DNA from: Aureibacillus halotolerans
GTDB taxonomy: Bacteria > Bacillota > Bacilli > Bacillales > DSM-28697
DNA: 64,000 nucleotides
Direction of reading: 5' to 3'
Assembly: GCF_004363045.1 (NCBI RefSeq)
Contig: NZ_SNYJ01000006.1
Coordinates: 112,978-176,977, forward strand
The translations under genes and the position numbers were made by a program. Under the pieces are notes generated by a model, which was not told the DNA's origin, did no database searches, and was given only the letters and a program-made list of their open reading frames with translations. Below, in pieces: positions 9,687-18,661 of this stretch (its first letter is position 1; every line of letters starts with the position of its first letter).

Positions 9687-9762
9687 TGGTGGAGCCTAGG
9701 GGGCTCGAACCCCTGACCTCTACGCTGCCAGCGTAGCGCTCTCCCAGCTGAGCTAAGGCCCC
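9687..9762 (-). tRNA. tRNA-Ala (anticodon GGC)
   Basis: 76 nt, minus strand. The acceptor stem GGGGCCT pairs with AGGCTCC and includes the G3·U70 wobble that identifies alanine tRNA. The anticodon stem CTACG/CGTAG encloses loop CTGGCAG, giving anticodon GGC. The T-arm contains GGTTCGAGCC. CCA is encoded. It is a single gene with its own promoter and terminator. Confidence 0.97.
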
Positions 9763-9784
9763 AAGTCTTTGTCCGACAAGAACT

Positions 9785-9813
9785 ATTATATGAAAATTCG
9801 ACAGCAGTTGCAA
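9785..9813 (-). promoter_or_regulatory. Promoter of tRNA-Ala
   Basis: On the minus strand: −35 TTGCAA (9808–9813), 17-bp spacer, −10 TATAAT (9785–9790), about 22 bp upstream of the tRNA 5' end. This is a close match to the vegetative sigma-A consensus. Confidence 0.8.
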
Positions 9814-9849
9814 TAGCTTATTGATGTTTTTTACGTAAAATAACAAATG

Positions 9850-9892
9850 AGACAGTCCCCCAAGACGCTGAATGAATTTTGGGGACTGCCTA
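9850..9892. terminator. Hairpin downstream of yugN, possible terminator
   Basis: CAGTCCCC (9853–9860) pairs with GGGGACTG (9881–9888) around a 20-nt loop. The following sequence is only moderately T-rich on either strand, so function is uncertain. The rest of 9893–10058 shows nothing recognisable. Confidence 0.4.
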
Positions 9893-10058
9893 TTTATCCA
9901 TATGGACCCTCATACTTAATCTCACCTTCAAACACTTGCGACTACCTTTTGTTCTACGATGGCTCACTTATACGTGCATCGTAAGGTATGAGCCCGCGTC
10001 ATAAGAAAGACCTGTCATGCTTGGCCGCTTTTTTTCTAAGGGGTTCATTCCACTTCAA

Positions 10059-10469
10059 TTAGCTTCGGACAAAAAGGACTTCGGCTTCCGCCAGCTTTTG
10101 TTTGGCTGCCTCTATGATGTCGTCTGGAATCGTTGTGTCCTTGTCTTCAGGTTCCTGAAACTGATTAAAGGAGGCAGACAAATTGCCGATGTTGGCATGG
10201 TCATCTAAAGAACGCTGGTATTGATGTCCTAACACAAGTGGTGTGCCAACCGATACCAAGGCATCTGGATCATCGATCTCCCCTATCCCCGTTGTTTTAA
10301 CTGGAATTCGCAAAAAATAGTACGTCCCATCAGCAGGCAAATTATAATCATAATACCCATGGTCGTATTCCCAATTGCTTCCTAGTGTAAAGCCGCTCGC
10401 TTCAAGTCGTTCCGCCAATTGACTTAGCTTCATCTGGAGACCATCTAAGGCAGATGATAACTGTTCCAT
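10059..10469 (-). CDS. yugN: YugN-like family protein
   Basis: About 136 residues. The segment SNWEYDHGYYDYNL followed by YYFLRIPV and GTPLVLGHQYQ is typical of the YugN-like family, a small Bacillus family of unknown function. The position beside metE/pgi agrees with the yugN–pgi neighbourhood of B. subtilis. I place the start at the ATG at 10469 (or GTG 10472): the RBS AAAAGGAG ends immediately before an upstream ATG (10478), which leaves no spacing for that one. No transmembrane segment; probably cytoplasmic. Function unknown. Confidence 0.75.
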   Translation of the reverse strand: MEQLSSALDGLQMKLSQLAERLEASGFTLGSNWEYDHGYYDYNLPADGTYYFLRIPVKTTGIGEIDDPDALVSVGTPLVLGHQYQRSLDDHANIGNLSASFNQFQEPEDKDTTIPDDIIEAAKQKLAEAEVLFVRS

Positions 10470-10603
10470 CACACGCATCTCCTTTTCAAGAGGATTTGCG
10501 TTATCTTGCCCTAAAAATAAGATTTGACTACAAAATACGTCTCAATCTCAAAATCAGTGCTACATGCCTCACATCACGTATGAAAGAGAAATAGGATGAC
10601 AGT

Positions 10604-10655
10604 AAAAAACACCTGACTCTGTAGGACGTTCTCCTACTTTGCCAGGTGTTTCGTC
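10604..10655 (-). terminator. Terminator of metE
   Basis: AAACACCTG (10607–10615) pairs with CAGGTGTTT (10643–10651). On the minus strand the stem is followed by a T run; it begins right after the metE stop codon. Confidence 0.85.
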
Positions 10656-10657
10656 AA

Positions 10658-12919
10658 TTATTTTGATGCTGTTGCTTGCAAGGCTGTACGAACCTTCACT
10701 GCCGCCTCTACCATCTTTTCAAGTGCCTGTACGGTTTCTGTTTCTCCGCGTGTTTTTAAGCCGCAGTCTGGGTTCACCCAGAATTGCTCTGGATCGAGCA
10801 CAGTCAATGCGCGCTCAATGTTTGCGACCATTTCGTCTGTTGATGGCACGCGTGGGGAATGAATATCGTAGACCCCTAGGCCAATGCCTTTGTCGTAATT
10901 GTATTTTTCAAACGCAGACACAAGCTCTCCGTGACTTCTGGACGTTTCGATGGAAATGACATCAGCATCAAGAGCGTCTATGGATGAAATAATCGCGTCA
11001 AAATCGCTGTAGCACATATGCGTATGAATTTGCGTCGTTTCTTTCACAGTGCTCGTTGCCGCTTTAAAGGCTTCGACCGCGTCTTTGAGATACGCTTCAT
11101 GCGCAGATGCTTTCAATGGCAAGCCTTCACGCAATGCTGGCTCATCTACTTGGATCATCGTAATGCCGTTCGCCTCCAACTGCTCTACCTCTTCACGAAG
11201 TGCAAGAGCAATTTGCAACGCGACGTCACGTCGAGGCACATCCGTGCGTACAAACGACCAGTTGATGATCGTAATTGGACCCGTAAGCATGCCTTTCACA
11301 GGACGGCTCGTCATAGATTGAGCATACACACTTTCTTTCACCGTCATTGGTTCATCGAAGGCTACGTCGCCATAAATGACTGGTGGCTTCACACAACGTG
11401 AGCCATATGATTGCACCCAACCGAAGCGTGTAAAGGCAAACCCATTGAGCTTCTCACCAAAATACTCGACCATGTCAGTACGCTCAAATTCACCATGAAC
11501 GAGAACATCGAGATCAAGCTCTTCCTGAATCTCGATCCAGCGTTTTGTTTCAGCTTGAATGAATTGCTCATATTCCTGGTCGCTTTTTTCCTTTTTACGC
11601 CATTGAAGTCTTTCCTGGCGAACTTCCTTTGTTTGTGGCATAGAGCCAATTGTTGTTGTCGGAAGCAAAGGCAAATTGAAAGCGTCCTTCTGTGCAAGCT
11701 TCCTCGCTTCGAAAGGTGTTGAACGGTCAAAATCGCTTAAAGCTGCCACCGCTTCTCTAACAGCGGTACTTTGACGACCTGGAGCCTCTTGAAGCTGTTT
11801 TATAGCACTTTGTTGCTGATCTGCTTTCGTTGCATCTCCATTGATAAGCTCTTTTAATGCAATCAATTCCTCTAGCTTTTGATCGGCAAACGAAAGGCCA
11901 TTGCGAAGCCAATCAGGCAGCTTGTCCTCTGTTTGTAATGTCACAGGCACATGAAGCAAGCTACAAGAAGGTTGTAGGACAACGTCACTGCTTATGGAAG
12001 ACAGTGCACTGACGAGTTCTTTCGCTTCATACAGATCTGTTTTCCAAATGTTACGTCCGTTTAATACGCCGGCAAATAACGTTTTCCCTTCAGGAAATCC
12101 AGCGTCCTTCAGTTCCTTAAGCTGAACTTCACCATCATGAACAAAATCAAGACCAAACCCATCCACTTTTGCTTCTTTTAAGATCGACCACTGAGCAACG
12201 CTCGAGAAATACGTCTGGAGTTTCAATTTGAGACCAGGCACAGCTGCTTTGATGTCATTGTACAAGGCAACAATCGACTTCATCTGCGCTTGATCTAGTT
12301 CTGTCGACACGATGGGTTCATCGATTTGCACCCATTGTGCGCCGTCCTTTTCAAGCTTCTGTAGCACTTCAATATAAAGTGGTTTTAATGTCTCCACTTG
12401 CTCACTTATTGAATCAACACCTTTTGACAAGGACACAAACGTATAGGGTCCGACAAGCACAGGTGTTGTTTCTATGCCTTCTGCCTTCGCTTCTAAGTAA
12501 GCTTGACTCCAACGATTGTTCACAAGGGCAGGCAGTGTGCCGCTGTCAAACTCAGGCACGATGTAATGATAGTTCGTGTTGAACCATTTTGTCATTTCAC
12601 TAGCAACCGCACCGGCATTGCCTCGAGCAATCGCAAAATACGTTTCAAGTCCAGGCGTTTTCTCTAAGTCACGGAAGCGTTTAGGGATAATATTTAAACT
12701 TAACGCTGTATCAAGCATATGGTCGTACCAAGACGCATCAGCAGAAGGAATAAAGTCAATTCCTTTCCCTTGCTGCTTTTTAAGGTTTTCTGTACGAATT
12801 TGCTTCAGATCAGAGAGTAGTGTTTCCTCTGTAATGTCTTTTTTCCAGTAAGCCTCTAGTGCTTTTTTCCATTCTCGGTGTGCGCCAATCCTTGGGTAGC
12901 CAATTGTTGCTGTTTTCAT
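10658..12919 (-). CDS. metE: Cobalamin-independent methionine synthase
   Basis: 753 residues from the ATG at 12919 (MKTATIGYPRIG), preceded by a strong RBS TAAGGAGG. MetE transfers the methyl group of 5-methyltetrahydropteroyl-triglutamate to homocysteine, the last step of methionine synthesis, in the cytoplasm. The N-terminal barrel has the usual GYPRIGAHREWKKALE start. The C-terminal barrel carries the zinc-site motifs QVDEPALREG, HTHMCYSDF (His and Cys ligands) and the end motif WVNPDCGLKTR. Length matches the family (~750–765). The frame stays open upstream to 12997 but that part is riboswitch terminator, not protein. Transcription is controlled by the SAM riboswitch at 12955–13122: low SAM gives read-through. 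Confidence 0.97.
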   Translation of the reverse strand: MKTATIGYPRIGAHREWKKALEAYWKKDITEETLLSDLKQIRTENLKKQQGKGIDFIPSADASWYDHMLDTALSLNIIPKRFRDLEKTPGLETYFAIARGNAGAVASEMTKWFNTNYHYIVPEFDSGTLPALVNNRWSQAYLEAKAEGIETTPVLVGPYTFVSLSKGVDSISEQVETLKPLYIEVLQKLEKDGAQWVQIDEPIVSTELDQAQMKSIVALYNDIKAAVPGLKLKLQTYFSSVAQWSILKEAKVDGFGLDFVHDGEVQLKELKDAGFPEGKTLFAGVLNGRNIWKTDLYEAKELVSALSSISSDVVLQPSCSLLHVPVTLQTEDKLPDWLRNGLSFADQKLEELIALKELINGDATKADQQQSAIKQLQEAPGRQSTAVREAVAALSDFDRSTPFEARKLAQKDAFNLPLLPTTTIGSMPQTKEVRQERLQWRKKEKSDQEYEQFIQAETKRWIEIQEELDLDVLVHGEFERTDMVEYFGEKLNGFAFTRFGWVQSYGSRCVKPPVIYGDVAFDEPMTVKESVYAQSMTSRPVKGMLTGPITIINWSFVRTDVPRRDVALQIALALREEVEQLEANGITMIQVDEPALREGLPLKASAHEAYLKDAVEAFKAATSTVKETTQIHTHMCYSDFDAIISSIDALDADVISIETSRSHGELVSAFEKYNYDKGIGLGVYDIHSPRVPSTDEMVANIERALTVLDPEQFWVNPDCGLKTRGETETVQALEKMVEAAVKVRTALQATASK

Positions 12920-12954
12920 CGTGATCCTCCTTAGATAGATGCTCAATGTCATAA

Positions 12955-13122
12955 AAAACAAAAACCTCTCCAGCAGAGCGGAGAGGTGAACATGCACAGA
13001 TGCGATCCAGTGCTCTCATCTCCCAAAGCGTTCTGCTTTGCAGGAATTGGCACCTTTTTCAGTAAACTGAATGGTTGCCGGGCTTCACAGGGCCAGTCCC
13101 TCCACCGCTCTTTATAAGAGAG
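12955..13122 (-). promoter_or_regulatory. SAM-I (S-box) riboswitch with terminator, metE leader
   Basis: On the minus strand the leader has the S-box hallmarks in order: P1 5' strand CTCTTATAAAGAG, the GGTGGAGGGACTGGCCC kink-turn region, GAAGCCCGGCAACC, AAGGTGCCAATTCC, and the closing GAGATGAGAG (13013–13022). It is followed by an intrinsic terminator (ACCTCTCC…GGAGAGGT plus T run, about 12957–12988). SAM binding stabilises P1 and lets the terminator form. It lies 33 nt upstream of the metE start codon. Confidence 0.95.
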
Positions 13123-13140
13123 TTTGTTTTATTGTTACTT

Positions 13141-13170
13141 ATCGTAGCATTGTCACAAAAGTCATGTCAA
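13141..13170 (-). promoter_or_regulatory. Promoter of the metE leader
   Basis: Minus strand: −35 TTGACA (13165–13170), 18-bp spacer, −10 TACGAT (13141–13146). It lies just upstream of the S-box. Confidence 0.7.
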
Positions 13171-13257
13171 ACCTTTTTTAAACAAATGCATAATAATTAT
13201 ACAACTTTGTACAACCTATTGAGTTGGAATTATATGTTCCTCCCCGTAAATTTATAG

Positions 13258-13293
13258 AAAAAAATTCTCCCTTTCGTTATGAAAGAGAGAACG
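13258..13293 (-). terminator. Terminator of pgi
   Basis: TTCTCCCTTTC (13265–13275) pairs with GAAAGAGAGAA (13281–13291); a T7 run follows on the minus strand. Confidence 0.8.
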
Positions 13294-13309
13294 TTTTATC
13301 GTGTTTAAA

Positions 13310-14659
13310 TTAGAGACGCTTGCGAAGCTCTTCCAATCGATCTTCATAGCCTTCTTTGCCTAACAGGGCGAACATGTTTTGTTTGTAAGCTTCAACGCCG
13401 GGTTGATCAAATGGATTCACCCCTAGCAAGTATCCGCTCAAGGCACATGCTTTTTCAAAGAAGAAGGCCAAATAACCAAAATGGTACGCAGAACGCTCAG
13501 CAATGTGCACGGATAGGTTCGGAACGCCACCATCCACATGCGCAATTTTAGTACCTTCCATTGCTTTTTTGTTTACAAAATCAAGGCTTTGCCCAGCAAG
13601 GTAGTTTAAGCCATCAAGGTTTTTATCGTCTTCCTCAATTAGAACTTCTGCGCCAGGTTCTTCAACCGAAAGCACGGTTTCGAACAAGTCACGTCGACCT
13701 TCTTGTACATACTGACCAAGGGAGTGCAAATCAGTTGAAAAGTTTGCAGACGATGGGTAAATGCCTTTTTGGTCTTTCCCTTCGCTTTCGCCAAACAATT
13801 GTTTCCACCACTCAGAAAAGTACTGTAGGGAAGGCTCAAAGTTAATAAGCATTTCAATTGTATAGCCTTTGTTGTACAACGCATTGCGAACAACCGCATA
13901 CTGATAGGCTTCATTTTCGTCAAGGTTTGGTGAGCTATACGCATTTCGCGCATCCTGGGCGCCACGCATCATGTCTTGGATGCTAATGCCACTCACAGCA
14001 ATAGGAAGCAGCCCTACAGCGGTGAGAACAGAATAACGTCCACCGACATCATCAGGAATGACAAACGTTTCATATCCTTCCTCATCAGACAACGTTTTTA
14101 ATGCGCCTCTTGCTTTGTCCGTCGTTGCAAAAATACGCTCTTTCGCACCATCTTTTCCATATTTTTCTTCAAGCAGGCGCTTGCACTGTCTGAAGGCAAT
14201 GGCTGGTTCAGTCGTTGTTCCTGACTTCGAGATCACGTTTACGGAGAAATCCTTGTCTTTTAAAACATCCTGCAAATCCTTTGAATACTGTGCAGAGATA
14301 TGATGTCCAAGGAAAATGATTTGTGGTGTCTTGCGGTCTTCCTTGTCTATCACATTGTAGAAACTATGGCTTAACATTTCCAAAGCTGCCTTCGCACCAA
14401 GATAGGAGCCACCAATGCCGATGACAATTAAAACGTCCGATTGTTGCTGAATTCGTTCAGCTGCTTTTTCGATGCGTGCAAACTCTTCTTTGTCATAGTC
14501 TTCAGGAAGGTCAACCCACCCTAGATAATCTGCGCCTGCACCTGTTTTTTCATGAATGCTTTTATGTAAAGTTGCAACTGTTTGGGACAAATAGTCCACT
14601 TCATGCTGCTGTAAAAAAGGCAATGCGTCTTTATAAGAAAAAGTTAACGGCTGTGTCAT
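13310..14659 (-). CDS. pgi: Glucose-6-phosphate isomerase
   Basis: 449 residues, the usual length of the short Gram-positive enzyme. It interconverts glucose-6-phosphate and fructose-6-phosphate in glycolysis and gluconeogenesis. Visible motifs: [18 protein letters not shown] (sugar-phosphate loop, ~residue 79), [13 protein letters not shown] (~140), [12 protein letters not shown] (~206), and [20 protein letters not shown] with the catalytic Glu/His region downstream. RBS AAGGAGG with 6-nt spacing to ATG 14659. Single-gene unit with its own terminator. The neighbourhood (yugN, alcohol dehydrogenase, yuzA) matches B. subtilis. Confidence 0.97.
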   Translation of the reverse strand: MTQPLTFSYKDALPFLQQHEVDYLSQTVATLHKSIHEKTGAGADYLGWVDLPEDYDKEEFARIEKAAERIQQQSDVLIVIGIGGSYLGAKAALEMLSHSFYNVIDKEDRKTPQIIFLGHHISAQYSKDLQDVLKDKDFSVNVISKSGTTTEPAIAFRQCKRLLEEKYGKDGAKERIFATTDKARGALKTLSDEEGYETFVIPDDVGGRYSVLTAVGLLPIAVSGISIQDMMRGAQDARNAYSSPNLDENEAYQYAVVRNALYNKGYTIEMLINFEPSLQYFSEWWKQLFGESEGKDQKGIYPSSANFSTDLHSLGQYVQEGRRDLFETVLSVEEPGAEVLIEEDDKNLDGLNYLAGQSLDFVNKKAMEGTKIAHVDGGVPNLSVHIAERSAYHFGYLAFFFEKACALSGYLLGVNPFDQPGVEAYKQNMFALLGKEGYEDRLEELRKRL

Positions 14660-14732
14660 TGTTGTCCTCCTTAATGATTTTCTGTTATTTTAACACGTTA
14701 AACCATCAATACATAGTGCTATTTTACACCAT

Positions 14733-14772
14733 TAGAAAACGACAGCTCTTGATTCAGAACCAAGAGCTGTGC
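14733..14772 (-). terminator. Terminator of the alcohol dehydrogenase gene
   Basis: ACAGCTCTTG (14742–14751) pairs with CAAGAGCTGT (14761–14770); TCGTTTTC follows on the minus strand. Confidence 0.8.
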
Positions 14773-14782
14773 GTAAGAAACC

Positions 14783-15946
14783 TTACAGTGCAGCGCGATA
14801 GATAGCTTCACAATCGCTCGCTTGTAGCTTTTTAAAGTGACCAAACGGCCCATTGACCATCGCTTTGTTCACCATATCCTCAATGTGCGCATCATCAATA
14901 TCATAATCGGCAAACCGGTTTGGTGCGCCTAATGAAGACCAAAACACACGTAATTTTTCAATGCCTTCAAGCGCAATGTCCTCGTCAGATTTCCCAAGTG
15001 GATGAACATCAAAGACACGGATAGCAAGCTGTTTGAAACGGGCAATGTTTTCATGCATCACGTGCAGCATCCATTGTGGGAACAATATAGCCAAGCCGCC
15101 AGCATGAGGAATGTCATACACCGCAGACGCAGCATGCTCGAGATTATGCGATGCCCAGTCTCCGCGAATTCCCATGGACAATGTGCCGTTAAGAGACATC
15201 GTTCCAGCGTAGAGAATCGTTGCACGGTGTTCAATATTGCTTAAATCCTTTAATAGCTCTGGTCCTGTTTCAATGACAGTTCTCAAAATGCCTTCATTGA
15301 AACGATCCTGTACAGGGCTATTGGCATCATGATGGAAGTACTGTTCAAGACAGTGAGACATCATATCCACGAGGCCATATACCGTTTGATCTTCTGGCAC
15401 CGACACCGTATTCGCTGGGTCAAGCAATGAGAAGACTGGAGCTACAAGTGGACTTCCCCAGCCGTGCTTTTCTTTTGTTTCCCAGTTGGTAATTACAGAG
15501 CCCGCATTCATCTCTGAACCAGTTGCAGCGAGTGTTAGAACTGTGCCAAACGGAAGAGCGGCTTCTACTGGGACTTTTTTTGTGACAATATCCCATGCGT
15601 CAGCATCCGTTTTTGCGCCTGCTGCAATAGCTTTCGTGCAATCAATGACGCTTCCACCGCCGACGGCTAAAATAAAGTCGACATCGTGTGTTTTGCAAAG
15701 TTCTACACCTTTTCGAACAGTGTCCACTCGTGGGTTTGGTTCAACGCCAGCGAGCTCGACAACATCAACAGACGCAGCTTTAAGAATAGACATCACTTTA
15801 TCATAGAGACCATTTTTCTTTATACTTCCTCCGCCATATACAAGGAGCGCTTTTTTGCCTAGTGCTTGAGCTTCTGATGCTAATCTATCTAAAGCATCTG
15901 AACCGAAAATAAGTTTGGTGGCATTATGGTATGCAAAAGAATTCAT
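14783..15946 (-). CDS. Iron-containing alcohol dehydrogenase (butanol dehydrogenase type)
   Basis: 387 residues from ATG 15946 ([15 protein letters not shown]), chosen because AAAAGGAG lies 10 nt upstream; a longer frame to 15985 lacks an RBS. Group III (Fe-type) NAD(P)H-dependent alcohol dehydrogenase, close to B. subtilis YugJ/YugK. NAD-binding motif [15 protein letters not shown]. Metal-binding residues: the Asp/His of [13 protein letters not shown] in [11 protein letters not shown], and H in [12 protein letters not shown]. Substrate probably short-chain aldehydes and alcohols; exact specificity cannot be read from sequence. Located between pgi and yuzA as in B. subtilis. Confidence 0.9.
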   Translation of the reverse strand: MNSFAYHNATKLIFGSDALDRLASEAQALGKKALLVYGGGSIKKNGLYDKVMSILKAASVDVVELAGVEPNPRVDTVRKGVELCKTHDVDFILAVGGGSVIDCTKAIAAGAKTDADAWDIVTKKVPVEAALPFGTVLTLAATGSEMNAGSVITNWETKEKHGWGSPLVAPVFSLLDPANTVSVPEDQTVYGLVDMMSHCLEQYFHHDANSPVQDRFNEGILRTVIETGPELLKDLSNIEHRATILYAGTMSLNGTLSMGIRGDWASHNLEHAASAVYDIPHAGGLAILFPQWMLHVMHENIARFKQLAIRVFDVHPLGKSDEDIALEGIEKLRVFWSSLGAPNRFADYDIDDAHIEDMVNKAMVNGPFGHFKKLQASDCEAIYRAAL

Positions 15947-16102
15947 GAGAGGAAAGCTCCTTTTTCTTAAGAATGACGTGCACAATTATCATTATGCATG
16001 AAAAAGAATGCATTTTGAAAGCAATTTGCTCCTATGTTGTATAGTCTGTCTGGAACAAGCGCACATTAGTAAAGAATGAGATCACCATAAGGAGGAAATG
16101 AT

Positions 16103-16333
16103 GTGAGCACACTTCAACGTATCGCATTGCTGCTAATCATCATTGGTGCCATCAACTGGGGACTTATCGGATTCTTCCAATTTGACCTCGTGGCAGCATT
16201 GTTTGGCGGTCAGGATGCAGCTGTTGCACGTATTATCTACGGGCTAGTAGGCATCAGTGGCCTTATCGCACTGTCCCTGCTTTTCAAACCCTCAGAAGAA
16301 GTTGAAACTGAACCTGAGAAACGCTATTCCTAA
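16103..16333 (+). CDS. yuzA: DUF378 membrane protein YuzA
   Basis: 76 residues, GTG start at 16103 behind AAGGAGG (7-nt spacing). Two hydrophobic helices: LLLIIIGAINWGLIGFF and the segment around ARIIYGLVGISGLIALSLLF. The INWGLIGFFQFDLVAALFGG pattern is the signature of DUF378, a small membrane family of unknown function. The tail is acidic and charged. Divergent from the alcohol dehydrogenase and convergent with the anti-sigma gene. Confidence 0.9.
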   Translation: MSTLQRIALLLIIIGAINWGLIGFFQFDLVAALFGGQDAAVARIIYGLVGISGLIALSLLFKPSEEVETEPEKRYS

Positions 16334-16361
16334 AAAAGAGGCCGTCATGGCCTCTTTTTAC
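16332..16361 (+). terminator. Terminator of yuzA
   Basis: AAAGAGGCC / GGCCTCTTT stem with 5-nt loop and T run, starting at the yuzA stop codon. Confidence 0.85.
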
Positions 16362-16418
16362 TTTGCGTAAATGTATGTCATTTTAACTTGAATAGGAAGC
16401 GAGCATCTGTTTTCCTCT

Positions 16419-17984
16419 TTACTCGCTTGTTTGTTCACCTATTCGCTCGTTTTGTGCACGCAATCCGTCCCAATCAATGACCCACCCTTCAGATTGATTG
16501 TAAAAGCGAACAAAGTGTGACTCGTACGCCCATTCATTTTCGGGTGTCCAAACGAGGATACTGCCAAGGGCACCTGGTAACGTTTTTATCCTGCCTTCTT
16601 GCAGACTCAGCCAAAAAGGCGATATAAAGTCCATTGTATCCCTGAGCACGTCAGCCTCAATTGGCATCGTCCCTTTGTTCCTGGCGACAAGCATTGATGC
16701 TACTTCAAATTGATCGTCTTCAACAGCTCTCGCAAACAATTGCAGGATATCAAGCGGTGTTGCATCTGATTGGGTTTCGCCCGATGCAAGCAGACGATCG
16801 TACATCTGCTGCTGTGCTTCAGAAAGTGGAAGAAGCGGTCCAGTGACAGGTTGCGCATCTCTTTCCACAGCGATATTCATTGCTAACCCACCTACGGTAA
16901 ATGCTTCTGTATCCGCTGATTGTTGAAAGCTATGCTGACGGAGTAGCTCATAATAGGTCTGGATCGTAAAAAAGGTTTGTGTGTTCGGATAGTTTGTCAA
17001 AAACTGTTCATAGCTAGCCTGAACCTCACCACGTAAATACCCATTAGGCAAGAAAGCAGTACGCACATCACTTTTCCCTAAATAGGCCATAAGCCTATCC
17101 CTGTACAACGCATGTACATCAGTAATAAAATCTGTGTTCACTTGTGGGAACGATTGTAGAAAGTGTTCCAAACGAACCACCTGGCGCGCAAGGTCATTCC
17201 AGGAAGGAGAGGCTTGTTGCGCAATGAATGCTTGAATTTGCAAATATTGACTCACTGAGTCATTTGTAATCAAGACGTACTGATCTTCTAGAAAGCGCCA
17301 GTTAATTGTTACGCCATCTTTCGTCAGTTCATACCCTTGAGTTTGTAATTGTTCATTGGTAAATGTTTGCTCATTCAAGGCTGCCTCTAAAATCGGTTGG
17401 AGCTGCTTTAACTTTAAGATGAGGCGAACGACTTCATCAGAACGAATATTCACCGGGATGTCTTGTTCAACTTGTAGACGTGCAATGGTTTTCGCTGGTG
17501 CCTCCAATTTCTTCTCAAGTTCGGAAAGGCTAAGCTTATAAAAAGCTTCTGCCTTCTCGCCATTCATCTGTTCCAGGTGCTCCTTTCGCTCAAGCATGTA
17601 GGCTCTAGCCTCTTCTATAAAGGCAATGTTATCTGGAATGTTTGGAAGTCCTAGATCATCTAAAAACAATGTCTCCGTTAAGCGTGTAAAATCCTTTGTT
17701 AAAACCTCGCTCAAGTCTTCGTTGTTCTTCACTGGTTGATCAGACGATGATTCACTTGGTGCAGTTGGCATAATCAGCCCTTGGCCAATAATCCCTCCTG
17801 CAATGACGATCCCTGCGATACTCGCAATAATGGGTAGTTTTCTGAAACGCCCCATCCTTTTCAACGTCTGTTTTCGTTCTGCCTTTATCGCCTTCATCAT
17901 GCGCTCGGAATCAGAGAAGGTCGGCATTTGGTCATATGAGGCTTTGAGTTTTTCGAGTCGCTCTTCTAGCTTCTGATTATCCAA
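16419..17984 (-). CDS. Predicted anti-sigma factor with large extracytoplasmic domain
   Basis: 521 residues, TTG start at 17984 within the overlapping 3' end of the sigma gene (RBS GGAGGAGGGA, 10 nt). Residues 1–48 are a charged, cytoplasmic, helical segment; ~49–71 is a single transmembrane helix (IIASIAGIVIAGGIIGQGL); ~75–521 would lie outside and is rich in Gln/Leu/Glu helices. Translational coupling to an ECF sigma factor and the one-pass topology identify it as the likely cognate anti-sigma factor. I see no ZAS-type H-x3-C-x2-C motif and no recognised domain outside. At 521 residues it is far longer than typical RsiW/RsiV proteins, so the outer part may sense a wall or envelope signal. 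Role inferred from context. Confidence 0.65.
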   Translation of the reverse strand: MDNQKLEERLEKLKASYDQMPTFSDSERMMKAIKAERKQTLKRMGRFRKLPIIASIAGIVIAGGIIGQGLIMPTAPSESSSDQPVKNNEDLSEVLTKDFTRLTETLFLDDLGLPNIPDNIAFIEEARAYMLERKEHLEQMNGEKAEAFYKLSLSELEKKLEAPAKTIARLQVEQDIPVNIRSDEVVRLILKLKQLQPILEAALNEQTFTNEQLQTQGYELTKDGVTINWRFLEDQYVLITNDSVSQYLQIQAFIAQQASPSWNDLARQVVRLEHFLQSFPQVNTDFITDVHALYRDRLMAYLGKSDVRTAFLPNGYLRGEVQASYEQFLTNYPNTQTFFTIQTYYELLRQHSFQQSADTEAFTVGGLAMNIAVERDAQPVTGPLLPLSEAQQQMYDRLLASGETQSDATPLDILQLFARAVEDDQFEVASMLVARNKGTMPIEADVLRDTMDFISPFWLSLQEGRIKTLPGALGSILVWTPENEWAYESHFVRFYNQSEGWVIDWDGLRAQNERIGEQTSE

Positions 17985-18537
17985 GATGCATTCCCTCCTC
18001 CTGTCTTTTTTTCACTTCAGATTTTAACTGTTCCTTCGCTCTGGACAATCTCGTTTTCACAGTGGAAAGTGGCAGCTGCATAATGTCTGCGATATCATCG
18101 TATTTTTCGTCATGAAAATAATACAAAATGAGTGGCACACGATATTTTTCGTCGAGCGATTGTATACAGCTATGTAAAAGCGCATCTTCTTCTGATTTAA
18201 GTAACGAGTCCTCTGCCGTTACTGAATCGACCGTTTGTAAAGGCTCTTGGCCTAGCTTTATCACCTTGCGAGAGTCCTGAGTTTTCTTTCGTGCCCAATC
18301 TCTAGTCGCATTAAGTGTGATTTTATAGAGCCAGGTTGAAAACTTCGATTGTTTATATTGATCAATAAATCGATAGACACGTAAAAAAACCTCTTGCGTA
18401 ATATCTTCTACTTCATGTGGCCGATTGCCGAGCTGATATGCAAAACGTTCTACAATAGGGTAATAGGTCTCCATAAGCTTTTGAAATGCAGCCATGTTTC
18501 CTTTTTTCGCTCGGCGGATCAATTCTTCTTCGTCCAT
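17977..18537 (-). CDS. RNA polymerase ECF sigma factor
   Basis: 186 residues. Region 2: AFQKLMETYYPIVERFAYQL, then the core-binding and −10 segment DITQEVFLRVYRFIDQYK and FSTWLYKITLNATRDWARKK. Region 4: DEKYRVPLILYYFHDEKYDDI and the helix-turn-helix LPLSTVKTRLSRAKEQLK. No region 1 or 3, so sigma-70 group 4. RBS GAGGAGG lies 7 nt before ATG. It overlaps the downstream predicted anti-sigma gene by 8 bp. I cannot equate it with a named B. subtilis ECF factor. Confidence 0.93.
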   Translation of the reverse strand: MDEEELIRRAKKGNMAAFQKLMETYYPIVERFAYQLGNRPHEVEDITQEVFLRVYRFIDQYKQSKFSTWLYKITLNATRDWARKKTQDSRKVIKLGQEPLQTVDSVTAEDSLLKSEEDALLHSCIQSLDEKYRVPLILYYFHDEKYDDIADIMQLPLSTVKTRLSRAKEQLKSEVKKRQEEGMHLG

Positions 18538-18613
18538 GTGTTGATCCTCCTCTTCTTCTTACTCATTAAACGAATCATGACGGCATAATGTTTCAGGAGT
18601 CGATTGAAAACGA

Positions 18614-18652
18614 ACAAAAAAGAAGCAAAGACATCAGTGCTGTCTCTGCTTC
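18614..18652 (-). terminator. Terminator of yugG–yugH operon
   Basis: GAAGCAAAGACA (18622–18633) pairs with TGTCTCTGCTTC (18641–18652); TTTTTTG follows on the minus strand. Confidence 0.85.
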
Positions 18653-18661
18653 CAACCGTTG

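Noticed and set aside
12920-12997. N-terminal extension of metE
   Set aside because: It reads through the riboswitch terminator; a strong RBS and the conserved MKTATIGYPRIG start lie at 12919.
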